Assembly (NCBI GenBank): GCA_009859145.1
Contig: VRVR01000001.1
Span: 1 to 64,000 of the forward strand
Direction: 5' to 3'
Source of the DNA: Andalucia godoyi
Lineage: Eukaryota; Discoba; Jakobea; Jakobida; Andaluciidae
DNA: 64,000 nucleotides
Made by a program: the position numbers and the translations under genes. Below are positions 10,577 to 19,698 of the stretch, piece by piece (within the stretch, counting starts at the first letter, position 1; each line of letters opens with the position of its first letter). Below the pieces are notes generated by a model. That model was not told where the DNA came from and did not search any database. It was given only the letters and a program-made list of their open reading frames with translations.

Positions 10577-10698
10577 AACGGTTGACAGCTTTGTGTATGA
10601 ACGTCAAACAACATCATTCCGAAAGTTTTGTTTGCTTATCTAAAACCCTACGGGGACACGATTTTCCTTACCGTAGTCCAGTCTGGAATTTCTTTCAT
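10577..10698. repeat. Conserved paired element, copy A
   Basis: This segment matches 48404-48490. The first 40 bases agree at about 34 positions, beginning with an identical 19-base block (AACGGTTGACAGCTTTGTG). A 3' block (ACCGTAGTCCAGTC and a following AATTTC) is identical apart from a few bases. Copy A has about 40 extra bases between the blocks. CTACGG and CCGTAG inside copy A can pair as a stem. Both copies lie in the divergent spacer upstream of a minus-strand flagellar gene. It may be a regulatory element, a small RNA, or a degenerate repeat. Confidence 0.6.
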
Positions 10699-10872
10699 TT
10701 TCTCCTTTTTCTCTTTTTCTCGGTGCAGTCTTTCGACGTTGCGCTTTCTGAACTGTTTCTCTTACGCTGACCGTCCCATTTCTCTCTTCTATCGATTGAC
10801 CGCGTGGACAACACAAAGTTGCTCTTTTTTTTGCTTGCCCATTAGATTACGTTTTCGCATTGATCTGTGAAC

Positions 10873-11316
10873 ATGTCATGTAGCATGTTTCGGAGGTACT
10901 TTACAAGCCAGATCAGCAAACGCTGCTCTTCTCTGTTTTCAGCGGGTCGTCCGTCATGGTCTGTCTCGGATTTGTTTGTCGGAAGAGCGTCGACTGGGTC
11001 CGTATCGATAGAGGATCTTCGACGGGTTGCACAACTTGCACGCATTGACATTTCACTGACTGAAGAGCCTCGATATCTGGAAGATCTCCAGAGAATGGTG
11101 TTCTTTATGGAAAGGCTATCTGAATACGTCTCCAAACTTGTGTCGGTGGAAGCGATGTATTCCCCCGTTCAATCATCACTCTCGCTGCGCCTTTTTCCAG
11201 ATGAGCCAGCAAAGGATGCAACGCGTGATGAAGCGCTTGCAAATTCGCATCGCACTATCGAAGGTTTCTTTGTTGCTGACAAGATGCTACGGGTGCAGCA
11301 AGAAGCCGACGAATGA
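10873..11316 (+). CDS. GATC: Glu-tRNA(Gln) amidotransferase subunit C, mitochondrial
   Basis: This is GatC, the small subunit that bridges GatA and GatB in the enzyme that amidates Glu-tRNA(Gln). The 147-residue protein has a basic, Ser-rich N-terminus typical of a mitochondrial presequence. The GatC pattern follows: VRRVAQLARIDISLTEE-like core (here IEDLRRVAQLARIDIS), a helix ending MVFFMERL, and a C-terminal block of acidic residues then DEALANSH and GFFVADKML. The frame can be extended 6 bases to a GTG, but the ATG at 10873 is the natural start. It is divergent from the BBOF1-like gene. It implies mitochondrial Gln-tRNA is made by the indirect route. Confidence 0.9.
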   Translation: MSCSMFRRYFTSQISKRCSSLFSAGRPSWSVSDLFVGRASTGSVSIEDLRRVAQLARIDISLTEEPRYLEDLQRMVFFMERLSEYVSKLVSVEAMYSPVQSSLSLRLFPDEPAKDATRDEALANSHRTIEGFFVADKMLRVQQEADE

Positions 11317-11514
11317 AAATACTGCAACGGTGTCCTCGCCATTTTTGCGGATTACAAGATTGTTTTCTTGTTTTTTTCACTTCACATTTTTTCGATTCTA
11401 TTATGATTATGATTATTGATTATTATTATTTTTATTTTTAAATTTAATTTTCACGATGTTAGAACTGTACAAACTGCCTCGTAGATGTTAAAGAATGTTG
11501 CAATCGTCCAAACA

Positions 11515-12147
11515 CTAGTGTCGGAGAAGAAAAGGCGGTGATTCAAAAAATGGTGCATCTTGTCGGCGGATGGGAGATGTTGCAACAGCTACATGACTGG
11601 CAAGTGACAGGGAAACAGAGGATGACGATGCAGATGCAGATGCAGCCTCGCGCTTTCTGACGATCGCATCACAAGTCAAGCAGAAATATCGGTCATATCT
11701 TGAATCGTAGTTTGTGCACGAACAGAAGGAGCAAAAGAGCTCTGTACACTCTTCGCACTGTCGAACACAACCTTGGCACGTAGAGCGTTCACAGTACGCA
11801 CACCGCATGGTTTCATCGGATATATTGAGGCAGACATGGCAAGGCCCGCTCTCGCAATCTGTCGAGCACGAAGAGTTGGAAGAATAGCTGTTTTGGAACG
11901 ACAGCGAATGGTTGTGTGTCCTGACCGCAGAGGACGAAAATAGTTCTCTTGCAGCGGACATCATTTTCATGCGTGTGGATTCAAAAACGGACACGCTGTC
12001 GGGCTTTGCAGATTTTGCAGGAAATCCGATAATGGGAGACGAAGATGGGTTGGATGCAAAGGAGGGAGACGACGATGGTGACGCAGACGATTCATACGGA
12101 CTCTGTCGCTTCACGGGATGGTACGATGATGCCACCACACTCTGCAT
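11515..12147 (-). CDS. Siva-like zinc-binding protein
   Basis: This 210-residue protein has a Ser/Pro-rich N-terminus and then a segment VFESTRMKMMSAARELF that recalls the VFEKT-type helix of Siva. Its cysteine-rich core is at about residues 100-160. The core (CHVCLNISDETMRCAYCERS, then TCQGCVRQCEECTELFC, SFCSCTNYDSRYDRYFCLTC) matches the order and spacing of the C-terminal half of animal Siva, a zinc-binding adaptor linked to TNF-receptor signalling and apoptosis. The C-terminal tail is Ser/Ala-rich and unique. Its job in a protist is unknown. ATG at 12147. It is convergent with GatC, with about 200 bp of AT-rich DNA between them. Confidence 0.75.
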   Translation of the reverse strand: MQSVVASSYHPVKRQSPYESSASPSSSPSFASNPSSSPIIGFPAKSAKPDSVSVFESTRMKMMSAARELFSSSAVRTHNHSLSFQNSYSSNSSCSTDCESGPCHVCLNISDETMRCAYCERSTCQGCVRQCEECTELFCSFCSCTNYDSRYDRYFCLTCDAIVRKREAASASASSSSVSLSLASHVAVATSPIRRQDAPFFESPPFLLRH

Positions 12148-12183
12148 TCTGAACGGACAAAACTGGGCAAGGAAGTTATTGTT

Positions 12184-12185
12184 TT

Positions 12186-12233
<48 letters not shown>

Positions 12234-12235
12234 TT
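12184..12235. repeat. (CTTT)n tetranucleotide repeat
   Basis: About 13 CTTT units just upstream of the Siva-like gene. The remaining spacer to 12711 holds a C-rich run near 12481-12503 and no convincing gene. Confidence 0.85.
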
Positions 12236-12711
12236 AGAATTTGAAAGCGAGATGTGAGAAAACAAAAATGCTCAAAAAGTGCAAGAAGGAGGAAAAGGGA
12301 GGCCAGCGAAAGTGTCTGTTTTCTCCTTTTTCATGGAGAAATCAGCATTCCCTCCAATTTGCAGGCGGGAAAGTACACTCCTAGCGGATTTTCGACTCTT
12401 GTCGACATTCCGGATTTGACCAAAAATCCCGACGGCGCCTTGCCTTGCGGATTTCGTGCGTCGTCGGGGTCATTCCTTACCCCCCCCCCCTCCTCTCCCT
12501 CCCCGGGAGGAGTGCGTGTTGGGGAAGCCATCAGAATTGGCCTATGCGATCCGTATGGCACAAAAAGCCCAAAGCTTGGTGCTTCCTGTTTTCACTTTGA
12601 CACTCTCGTAGGCTTTGCAGATTCGCGCGTCCGATTGGGGAGTTTTTCTGGACGACATCAATTGCAAAATTAACGAACGCTGAGTGCCGCCGTTTGCTGC
12701 CCCCCGCCGCG

Positions 12712-13725
12712 ATGATTGTTATTTTCTTGTTGGTTTGCCTGATGCTCTTGATGTATGTTGCAGAATGTGGATTTGCAGCGCGTGGCATATACATCCTTGG
12801 CTATCGGCGACGAAAATGGTCCACTGTACAAACACAATTTCACTGCCTTGCATGTGCTGGAACGTCCCTTCGTATTCTGGACTTCTCGCTCAATGTGCTC
12901 CCAGTGGTCATTTCGCCATCCTTCGCCATCGGAAATCCAAACCCCAAGGGCACCGACCCCTATTCTGCCGCTTGTATATACTATGAATGGTGTGTGTCTG
13001 TGGTGATGTTCCTTTCGTTCTTGATTGTGGCACTGTATTGGCTGGAACTGTCTGCTGGATCATTTGGTGGAAATGTGCAGCGCAGCATGAAGCTCGCTCG
13101 CCGAAAAAGACGGCGCTTACTGGCCGGCATAAGTATATTCTCCTTTGTTTTGTTTACTCTTGTCTTTATCATTTTTGAGTTTGTTGTGAAGAACATGCTG
13201 CAAGCGGATGCGCTGATCACGGGAGTGTACCTTCCTGTGCTCGGCGCGATCAATGCTTTGTTCTTCATTTTGTATGGATCCATTTTGCATCGGCGCATGC
13301 AGAAGTCCACGGTAATCTTGGGTGCGTCATCAAATCGGGTGCAGACCATGAACAACGTTCGAAATCTTGGTATTGTTTGTTCCACTGCATTTCTTCTGCG
13401 CTCGCTGACTGCGGCTCTTCTCAACAATTGGCTCAGTAACGACATTGATCCGAATGTCTTTTGGGGAATTTTGATCATGTACTATTTCTTCTTTGAACTG
13501 CTCCCGTTGTCGGTTGTCATGTATACTCTTCGACCCGGCATTCGGCGAAAGAAGAGCACGTTGTACAATGAGCAGACGAAAGAAGACATGTCGCGTCCTT
13601 TGTATGCACAGAAAGACACTGCGTTTGCTAGAGATGACGGGTTAGGATCATCAGGGTCTATTCCAACCATGTCACCATCCGCAGAATCGGTTTTGGGCGC
13701 GGCCATTGACGAAACTCTTGTGTAG
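12712..13725 (+). CDS. THH1/TOM1/TOM3-type seven-helix membrane protein
   Basis: This 337-residue integral membrane protein has about seven hydrophobic helices (roughly residues 1-25, 50-75, 92-115, 135-165, 175-200, 225-250 and 260-285) and a hydrophilic Ser-rich C-terminal tail. The layout, the short N-terminus and the loops resemble the TOM1/THH1 domain, a GPCR-like fold known from plants and amoebae. Plant TOM1 proteins sit in the vacuolar membrane; no ligand is established. The frame can be opened 18 bases earlier through a TTG, but the ATG at 12712 is taken. The family call is by architecture and remembered pattern; an unrelated seven-helix protein is possible. Confidence 0.55.
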   Translation: MIVIFLLVCLMLLMYVAECGFAARGIYILGYRRRKWSTVQTQFHCLACAGTSLRILDFSLNVLPVVISPSFAIGNPNPKGTDPYSAACIYYEWCVSVVMFLSFLIVALYWLELSAGSFGGNVQRSMKLARRKRRRLLAGISIFSFVLFTLVFIIFEFVVKNMLQADALITGVYLPVLGAINALFFILYGSILHRRMQKSTVILGASSNRVQTMNNVRNLGIVCSTAFLLRSLTAALLNNWLSNDIDPNVFWGILIMYYFFFELLPLSVVMYTLRPGIRRKKSTLYNEQTKEDMSRPLYAQKDTAFARDDGLGSSGSIPTMSPSAESVLGAAIDETLV

Positions 13726-13936
13726 ATATGCGGAACGTCGTTTCGCTTCCAAATTCCATCCTTCTACTTTCATCTTTTTCAGGTTTTAATTTTAGTTTTA
13801 ATTTATTTTTTATTTTTTATTTTTGTTTTGTTTGTGTGCTGCTAAAGCCACTACTACTGCTATTTATTATTGTCATCATCACCCTCGTTGTTCTGGTTAC
13901 GTTCCATAAACCCCTGCTACCGGTATGTTGATCGGT

Positions 13937-15310
13937 TTACAGCAACTTCCGCAGCCAATTCACACGAGATTCGGACAACGGCGGATACTTGAACGACGGG
14001 TCAACAATCGTGAAACGGTTCATCACCGACTTCCGATGAGAAAACTCGATAAAACCTTCATGACCGTGATACGCCCCCATTCCTGATGGACCAACACCTC
14101 CGAACGGAAGCTCTGGATTGGTGATGTGCATGAGACAGTCATTCTGGCAGACACCGCCAGAGCTTGTATTGCCCACGATGTAATCCTGCGTGGTTGAGGA
14201 ACCCGAGAATACATAGAGTGCAAGGGGCTTGGGCCTGTCCAGCACAAAGTCGATGACTTCATCCAGGTTCGAAAAAGGCAGAATGGGCAGAACGGGACCA
14301 AAAATCTCGTCTCGCATAAGTTCCGAATCGACATTCACTTGATCGATCAATGTAGGAGCTACGTACTTGTCTTCTACAGAAACCTGTCCGCCATGAAGAA
14401 TGTTTCCGCCACTTTGGATCGCTCGCTGGAGGCGTTCCGTGTGTCGGGTGTTGATGATCCTCGAAAACTCGCTTTGCTTCGGATCTTCGCCAAAGAACTG
14501 CACGATGTACTTCTTCAGAAGCTCCCCGAACTTGTCTTTGATGGACTCGTGAACAAACAAGTAATCCGGGGCGATGCAAGTCTGGCCTGCATTCAAGAAT
14601 TTTCCAAACACAATGCGTTTGGCAGCAACATCCAGGCTGGCATCTGCGGCAACGATACAAGGAGATTTTCCGCCGAGCTCAAGCGTGGTTGGAGTCAAGT
14701 GTCTTGCGGCAGCTGCCATGATAATCTTGGCCACGGTGCCGTTTCCCGTGTAAATGATGTGGTCATACTGCTCCTGAAGCAGTTCGGTGGCAACATCAAT
14801 GCCTCCCTCGATGACGGCAACTGCGTCGTTGTCGAGATACTCGGGAAGATACTTTGCGATAAAAGCAGACGACGCAGGAGCCAGTTCTGATGGCTTCACC
14901 AAGACACAGTTTCCTGCAGCAAGAATCGAAACCAGCGGAGCAAGGCACAACTGAATGGGGTAATTCCACGGAGAAATGCAGAGCACGACACCCTTTGGTT
15001 CGTACATGATTTTTGAGGAACCCGGGAGATGAACCATTGGAGTGGACACACTCTTGGGCTTCATCCATGATGAAAGGTTGGAAATCGCATGGTCAATCTC
15101 GGACGTCACAAGCGAGCACTCCGCTAAAATCGCCTCACCATACGGGCGGTTCAGGTCGGACTTCAAGGCAGCCAGTACTTCTGGTTCGCGCTCTTTCAAA
15201 AGCTTCTTCATCGCTTTGAGTTGCGCAATACGCCATGCTGCCGGACGAGTCTTTCTGGATCGAAACGTCGAGCGCAGCTTCGCCACAGTCGCACTGATCA
15301 ACGAACTCAT
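13937..15310 (-). CDS. Aldehyde dehydrogenase, class 3 / fatty-aldehyde type
   Basis: This is an NAD(P)-dependent aldehyde dehydrogenase of 457 residues, the short length typical of the ALDH3 group. SPWNYPIQL at 113-121 and the VLVKPSE strand at 136-142 mark the cofactor domain. Glu211 in LELGGKSP and Cys245 in NAGQTCIAPDY are the general base and catalytic nucleophile. A late EIFGPVLPI block and PFGGVGPSGMGAYHG are also present. The C-terminus lacks the hydrophobic tail that anchors animal fatty-aldehyde dehydrogenase in the ER, so this form is probably soluble. ATG at 15310. The spacer to the divergent NDUFA8-like gene (15311-15811) is pyrimidine-rich with AT runs. Confidence 0.92.
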   Translation of the reverse strand: MSSLISATVAKLRSTFRSRKTRPAAWRIAQLKAMKKLLKEREPEVLAALKSDLNRPYGEAILAECSLVTSEIDHAISNLSSWMKPKSVSTPMVHLPGSSKIMYEPKGVVLCISPWNYPIQLCLAPLVSILAAGNCVLVKPSELAPASSAFIAKYLPEYLDNDAVAVIEGGIDVATELLQEQYDHIIYTGNGTVAKIIMAAAARHLTPTTLELGGKSPCIVAADASLDVAAKRIVFGKFLNAGQTCIAPDYLFVHESIKDKFGELLKKYIVQFFGEDPKQSEFSRIINTRHTERLQRAIQSGGNILHGGQVSVEDKYVAPTLIDQVNVDSELMRDEIFGPVLPILPFSNLDEVIDFVLDRPKPLALYVFSGSSTTQDYIVGNTSSGGVCQNDCLMHITNPELPFGGVGPSGMGAYHGHEGFIEFSHRKSVMNRFTIVDPSFKYPPLSESRVNWLRKLL

Positions 15311-15811
15311 CTGTTGTTGTTGTTGTTTTTCCCTTATGCTTTCTTCTCTTTTCTTTTTTTTTCACCACCTCTCGTTCTCTACTTCACTCGCCTTTCAGTC
15401 AATCAGCGCAACTTTATATAAAAATTTAAAAATTTAAAAAATAAACTAAATTAACATTTAATTAAACCCCAAAGAAGAATTCAAAAGACCCTTCTTTCCC
15501 TTTCCCTTCCAAGAGCCCAAAAATCTTTTTTTTCTGGTCAGAGAAAGAGAAAGAACGCCTCCTTTTTGTAGCATCAAAACACAGCATCACGTGCTTATCT
15601 TCCTTTGTTCTGTTTGTGGTTCACCCAATGCAAACCCAGCTCGACGCTTTACGTGTTATCTGCAATTTGTGTTTTTGCATTTGGTTTTGCGTGTTTTTTA
15701 TCCCTTCCCTCTTCCCACCTTCTCTCGTTTTCTTTGTGTTCCATTGTATTTTGGGATTGCTGGGGCACACTGCTTGCTTGAGAGCTGAAATATTAAAGAA
15801 AGACAAGGAAG

Positions 15812-16111
15812 ATGAGTACCGCGAGTTCATGCCAGCTTCTAGCAGCTTGGAAGGTGATTGGTGAGAGGTGCGGTTCACAGAACCAGCGCTATTTTGAATG
15901 CAAATCCAAGGATGGAAATGCAGCTGCATGTGTTGCCGATGCAAAGGAAGTGATCTCATGCACAGATAAGGTCATTGCGGACCTTGTTTCTCGCTGTGGG
16001 AAGCAGTTTGCTGCTTATGAAAAGTGTCTGGATTTCAACGGACACAATTTTGAAAAGTGCCGTTCGCAGCAGGCCGCATTTGAAAAGTGCGCCGGTGTAA
16101 AGTCTGATTAA
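15812..16111 (+). CDS. Complex I subunit NDUFA8-like (twin CHCH)
   Basis: This small 99-residue protein has four perfect Cys-x9-Cys motifs: CGSQNQRYFEC, CVADAKEVISC, CGKQFAAYEKC and CRSQQAAFEKC. Two CHCH hairpins arranged this way, with YEKCLDFNG between the third and fourth motifs, match NDUFA8 (PGIV), an accessory subunit of respiratory complex I on the intermembrane-space side. It would be imported and oxidised by the Mia40 route. COX-type assembly factors with twin Cx9C hairpins are the alternative, but the length and spacing favour NDUFA8. ATG at 15812. Confidence 0.78.
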   Translation: MSTASSCQLLAAWKVIGERCGSQNQRYFECKSKDGNAAACVADAKEVISCTDKVIADLVSRCGKQFAAYEKCLDFNGHNFEKCRSQQAAFEKCAGVKSD

Positions 16112-16313
16112 TGTTTTTAATCCATTCATTTGTTTTGTTGATGATTACGATTGTTTTCATTACGATTACCATTTACCAAAAAGGAGTGGGTTTTCTGCGC
16201 TCTGTTATTCTTTGCACACCCGCTCCAGAGCACAAGCACAAGCACTTGTCGTACAGCGTCCGTGTTTTTTTTTCTTTTTTTTTTTCGCCAGTCGCTGTGT
16301 GTGTGGTGGGGTG

Positions 16314-16462
16314 GGGGGGGGGGGGGGNNNNNNNNNNNNNNNNNNNNNNNNNNNNNNNNNNNNNNNNNNNNNNNNNNNNNNNNNNNNNNNNNNNNNNNNN
16401 NNNNNNNNNNNNNNNNNNNNNNNNNNNNNNNNNNNNNNNNNNNNNNNNNNNNNNNNNNNNNN
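16314..16462. other. Poly-G run and assembly gap
   Basis: A G homopolymer (about 14 bases, after a GT/GGT-rich stretch) runs straight into 135 Ns at 16328-16462. The gap is in the spacer between the NDUFA8-like and ZIP genes. Nothing coding was seen on either side in 16112-16678. Confidence 0.95.
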
Positions 16463-16678
16463 AGCGGCTTTGTGCTCGTGCTGGCATTGTCGGAGACAAA
16501 TGCGCCGAAAAGTCGCAGAATTTCTTTTTGTGAAGTGGTGTCTTCGTCGTTTGGCAGGCATTCCTCAGTGCACCAGCCTCGGGCAGCGTTTTGACAAAAG
16601 CAGACTCGGAACGCACAATCAGAAAAGAAGAAGAAGAAGAAGAAGACGAAGAAGGGAGGAAACAACCGCACACAAAGA

Positions 16679-17944
16679 ATGTCAGACGATCACTCGGACG
16701 TGACGCTCAAGGTCGTGTTTGCATTTGTGTTGCTTGTATCTGCTTTGCTAGGATCTGGACTTCCCGTGCTCATGGCACACCGACGGCATCGATCACAGTC
16801 GCGGGATGTCCCTGCAGCTGGCTTGGCGCCTGACGGATCATCTCGTTGTGAAGTTTCTGTGAGCCGCGATGCGACAGACAATCCGCAAGGTCACCAGGAA
16901 TCTGACTGCACTCTTGCAGTGAACACAGTGGACGGAACAGAAGGGGGCCATGAATTACTGCCAACGGATGGGGAAAGTGCAATCTCGCAGGGAAAAGGAG
17001 CAACAATTGTGGAAATTGCTGCCGAAGTCACCTCCGTGCCGTGCCAGTGCCCCGGGCAAGACGAAGTGCTGGGAGCGAGCTGCCCCAAGTCTCAGAAACA
17101 CGATCACAGTAAGACCCGCGAATACAACTGGTTTGCGATTGGTGAGTCGTTTTCCGGGGGCATTGTTCTGAGTGCTGGATTAATGCACTTGCTTGCAGAC
17201 GGAACTGAACTGGTGCAAGAAGCACAGGTCACTCCCGGATGGCCTCTGTCGTACTTCCTGGCAGGCTTGGTGGCTCTTGTGCTGTTTGTCATTGACACCC
17301 TGCTCGAACAGGCGGTGTCACAGGATGAGCTGCTTGAAGACTTGCATCTTACCCACGTCCTCACGCATTCGCATACCCATGTCAAGGGAGAGGAACACCA
17401 CCACCACTCGATGTCCGTGGATCTGGATGCGAGCGATCGGGAGACAAAGAATCGATGTCTGTCCCGGATAAAGAAGACAATGTGGATAATGTTCGTTGTC
17501 CTATCTATGCATGCATTCCTGGAAGGCCTTGCTCTTGGAGCAGCGGCAAACGAGTCCACGATTACTGCAGTCTTTATTGCCATTGCATCGCACAAGGTGT
17601 TTGAGGGATTTGCGTTGGGTGTCCGACTGCACGCAGTCATCGCTCTGTCAAGAGAACTGGTGGTCCTGTCGTGGGCACTGGCTGTGATGTTCTCGGTGGT
17701 GTCCCCTCTTGGGATCGGGATCGGGATTGTCATATCCGATTCTCTCGCAGGAGCCGCTGCCGAGATTGCAAGTGGTGTTTTGTTGTCGCTCGCTGCCGGC
17801 TCCTTCTTGTACGTCGGATTGGTTGAGATTATTCCTTCTGCCATCCCTCGAGGGAGCGTCCTCCTGAACTGCACATCGCTGATAGCTGGGTACGGTGCCA
17901 TGAGCGCCCTCGCGCTGTGGAGCCACGAAGGCCATTCCCATTAA
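16679..17944 (+). CDS. ZIP-family divalent metal transporter
   Basis: This 421-residue transporter of the ZIP (SLC39) family should move zinc or iron into the cytosol. It has one N-terminal helix, a long Ser/acidic loop (about residues 35-150) and the remaining helices. A His-rich loop (HVLTHSHTHVKGEEHHHH, near residue 230-245) is the usual variable metal-binding loop between the third and fourth helices. HAFLEGLALG and HKVFEGFALG are the two signature motifs with the paired His/Glu residues of the metal path. The protein ends in a short His tail (SHEGHSH). ATG at 16679 follows a purine-rich leader. A short tandem GGAATGGGGAAAA follows the stop. Confidence 0.92.
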   Translation: MSDDHSDVTLKVVFAFVLLVSALLGSGLPVLMAHRRHRSQSRDVPAAGLAPDGSSRCEVSVSRDATDNPQGHQESDCTLAVNTVDGTEGGHELLPTDGESAISQGKGATIVEIAAEVTSVPCQCPGQDEVLGASCPKSQKHDHSKTREYNWFAIGESFSGGIVLSAGLMHLLADGTELVQEAQVTPGWPLSYFLAGLVALVLFVIDTLLEQAVSQDELLEDLHLTHVLTHSHTHVKGEEHHHHSMSVDLDASDRETKNRCLSRIKKTMWIMFVVLSMHAFLEGLALGAAANESTITAVFIAIASHKVFEGFALGVRLHAVIALSRELVVLSWALAVMFSVVSPLGIGIGIVISDSLAGAAAEIASGVLLSLAAGSFLYVGLVEIIPSAIPRGSVLLNCTSLIAGYGAMSALALWSHEGHSH

Positions 17945-18108
17945 ATAAACAGCACACACGTGAAAAGGAAAAGGAATGGGGAAAAGGAATGGGGAAAAAA
18001 GAAAACCCAAAGCCGAGATTTATACGCATCAAGATTCGATTTGAAACGCCCAACCCTCCCCAACTAACTAACTAACCAACCAAATCCACGAAAACGACCA
18101 TCAGCGGT

Positions 18109-19698
18109 TCAGCGTACAACAGAGGCCCTGCGTGACGCGTCTTCCTCGTCTGCATCATCGTCGGGCTGATCCGCAAAGACATCATCTTGCAACGTTTGAC
18201 CTCCGCCCTGCTGCAGTTCAAGATCGAAGAATTGCCCTTCTAGCTCTTGATTTCTATTGCCGTCGTTCGCTTCAACAAACATGGGCTGGTGATCCACATT
18301 GGTTCGTTCGCTCTTTCCACACTCGTCATTTCCGAGCAAATTGTGCAGATCTTCATTGAGATCGTCAGTGTCCAAGTCCTCATTATCAGTGGTTTCTGAC
18401 AGCGGCATCGGTACATTATCTTGAAGAGCGAGCAGCTTCTTTTTAGCCGAAAACAGTTCACAGATAATGTCCTCGTTGAGCTCCGGGTCTCCCAGCAATC
18501 GACCATGCTCACTGCTCGAATGGAAGACCTTCCACAGGCGACAACTATGCGAAGGCGGAAAAATGGCATGATACGGGACTCTGCCGTCAGATGAGACTTG
18601 CGGGGCACTGAAAAAGTCGTAGCCTTTGAGCGATTTTGGTCCATTCACCATAATGGACGTTGGAGACAGGCGGTTCTTGGCTCCCAGAACGACAATCGGA
18701 ACGGTTCGACAAGGAATCGCATTCGTAGGAGACATGAACGTTTCCCGGAATTTCTTGGCCTGGTGCAGCGCCGCCTTGAGGTGTGCCATGCATTGAGCCT
18801 CACGCTCTGGGGTTATGTTCGGATCCGAAAAGACAGAGAATTTTAGGGATCGCCACGTCTCTGGGCTGTACGCATCATACTCGTCCTCTAGAGGTATTCC
18901 TTTTTCATCCACGAGCCACGTCTGGTTGTCTTGTTTTAGAGGCGAAAACGGCCAAGGACACGCAAAGGAAAACAGCACATCCGCCGACAGCAGCGTCTTA
19001 TTGAATCCGACCTTGTTGCCGACGTGTAAATCCGGCATACCATACACTCCCGGCCGGAACGGAACAGACGCAAAGCAAATGGAATGAAACAAATCCGGTC
19101 GCTTTTGTAGCAGCGCATACGTGATCGCGCCCCCATTCGAGTGAGCAATGACCTGGCACCCCTTTGTCTTCTTCGGTTCCTGGTTTAAGATCCCGTCGAG
19201 AAATTCTTCAAACGCCTTGATATGCTCCCAATTATCTCGTCGCCAGTCATATGTAAACACATGAAACGTGCGCCCCGTCACCAAACAATGCTGCTTTCCA
19301 AAGTCAACCATAGGCCCGTACACCCGTCGCCACATGACTTTGAGGACAAGACCATCGACAACGACGTCGTCCTTCGCCTGCGTGTACATGTCAGTCTCTG
19401 CGTCGTAGGCCCATTCGAGTGGAGATGCAAGCGTGCGATCCACCACGGGCTTTGGAGCAGAGTCTTTGAATTTCGAAAAGAAGCGAGACGGCGACGGCGA
19501 TGGCGACGAAGACAGCGGGGACTGTGCAGAAGGAGAAGCAGGGCCAAACGAAGCGGGAGATCCAGACCTCGGCGTCCCTGTGGTCGAAGACTTCACCAGC
19601 AAGCCTGGATCTACCCATAGAACACCTCTCGAAGGAGAAACTAACCGAGCACCCTTGAGCCCGTGGATAAACACAAGAGGAACATCATTGTCAACCAT
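18109..19698 (-). CDS. LCAT/PLA2G15-like alpha/beta hydrolase
   Basis: This 529-residue lipase or acyltransferase has PLVFIHGLKGARL at its very N-terminus, the oxyanion-hole strand typical of the lecithin:cholesterol acyltransferase family. The nucleophile elbow IAHSNGG puts the catalytic Ser at 187 (Asn replaces the usual Met/Leu). The FTYDWRRDNWE motif is shared by LCAT-type enzymes and binds substrate near the lid. The residues after about 400 (acidic, Gln-rich, no fold evident) form a disordered tail. A Ser/Pro-rich insert sits at 38-75. There is no signal peptide, so it is probably cytosolic or membrane-associated. The substrate is not predictable. ATG at 19698. Confidence 0.65.
   Translation of the reverse strand: MVDNDVPLVFIHGLKGARLVSPSRGVLWVDPGLLVKSSTTGTPRSGSPASFGPASPSAQSPLSSSPSPSPSRFFSKFKDSAPKPVVDRTLASPLEWAYDAETDMYTQAKDDVVVDGLVLKVMWRRVYGPMVDFGKQHCLVTGRTFHVFTYDWRRDNWEHIKAFEEFLDGILNQEPKKTKGCQVIAHSNGGAITYALLQKRPDLFHSICFASVPFRPGVYGMPDLHVGNKVGFNKTLLSADVLFSFACPWPFSPLKQDNQTWLVDEKGIPLEDEYDAYSPETWRSLKFSVFSDPNITPEREAQCMAHLKAALHQAKKFRETFMSPTNAIPCRTVPIVVLGAKNRLSPTSIMVNGPKSLKGYDFFSAPQVSSDGRVPYHAIFPPSHSCRLWKVFHSSSEHGRLLGDPELNEDIICELFSAKKKLLALQDNVPMPLSETTDNEDLDTDDLNEDLHNLLGNDECGKSERTNVDHQPMFVEANDGNRNQELEGQFFDLELQQGGGQTLQDDVFADQPDDDADEEDASRRASVVR

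Noticed and set aside
10582-10770. 62-codon frame over paired element copy A
   Set aside because: No ATG start, hydrophobic low-complexity end, and the matching frame in copy B shifts; it is noted only as a coding-relic alternative for the element.
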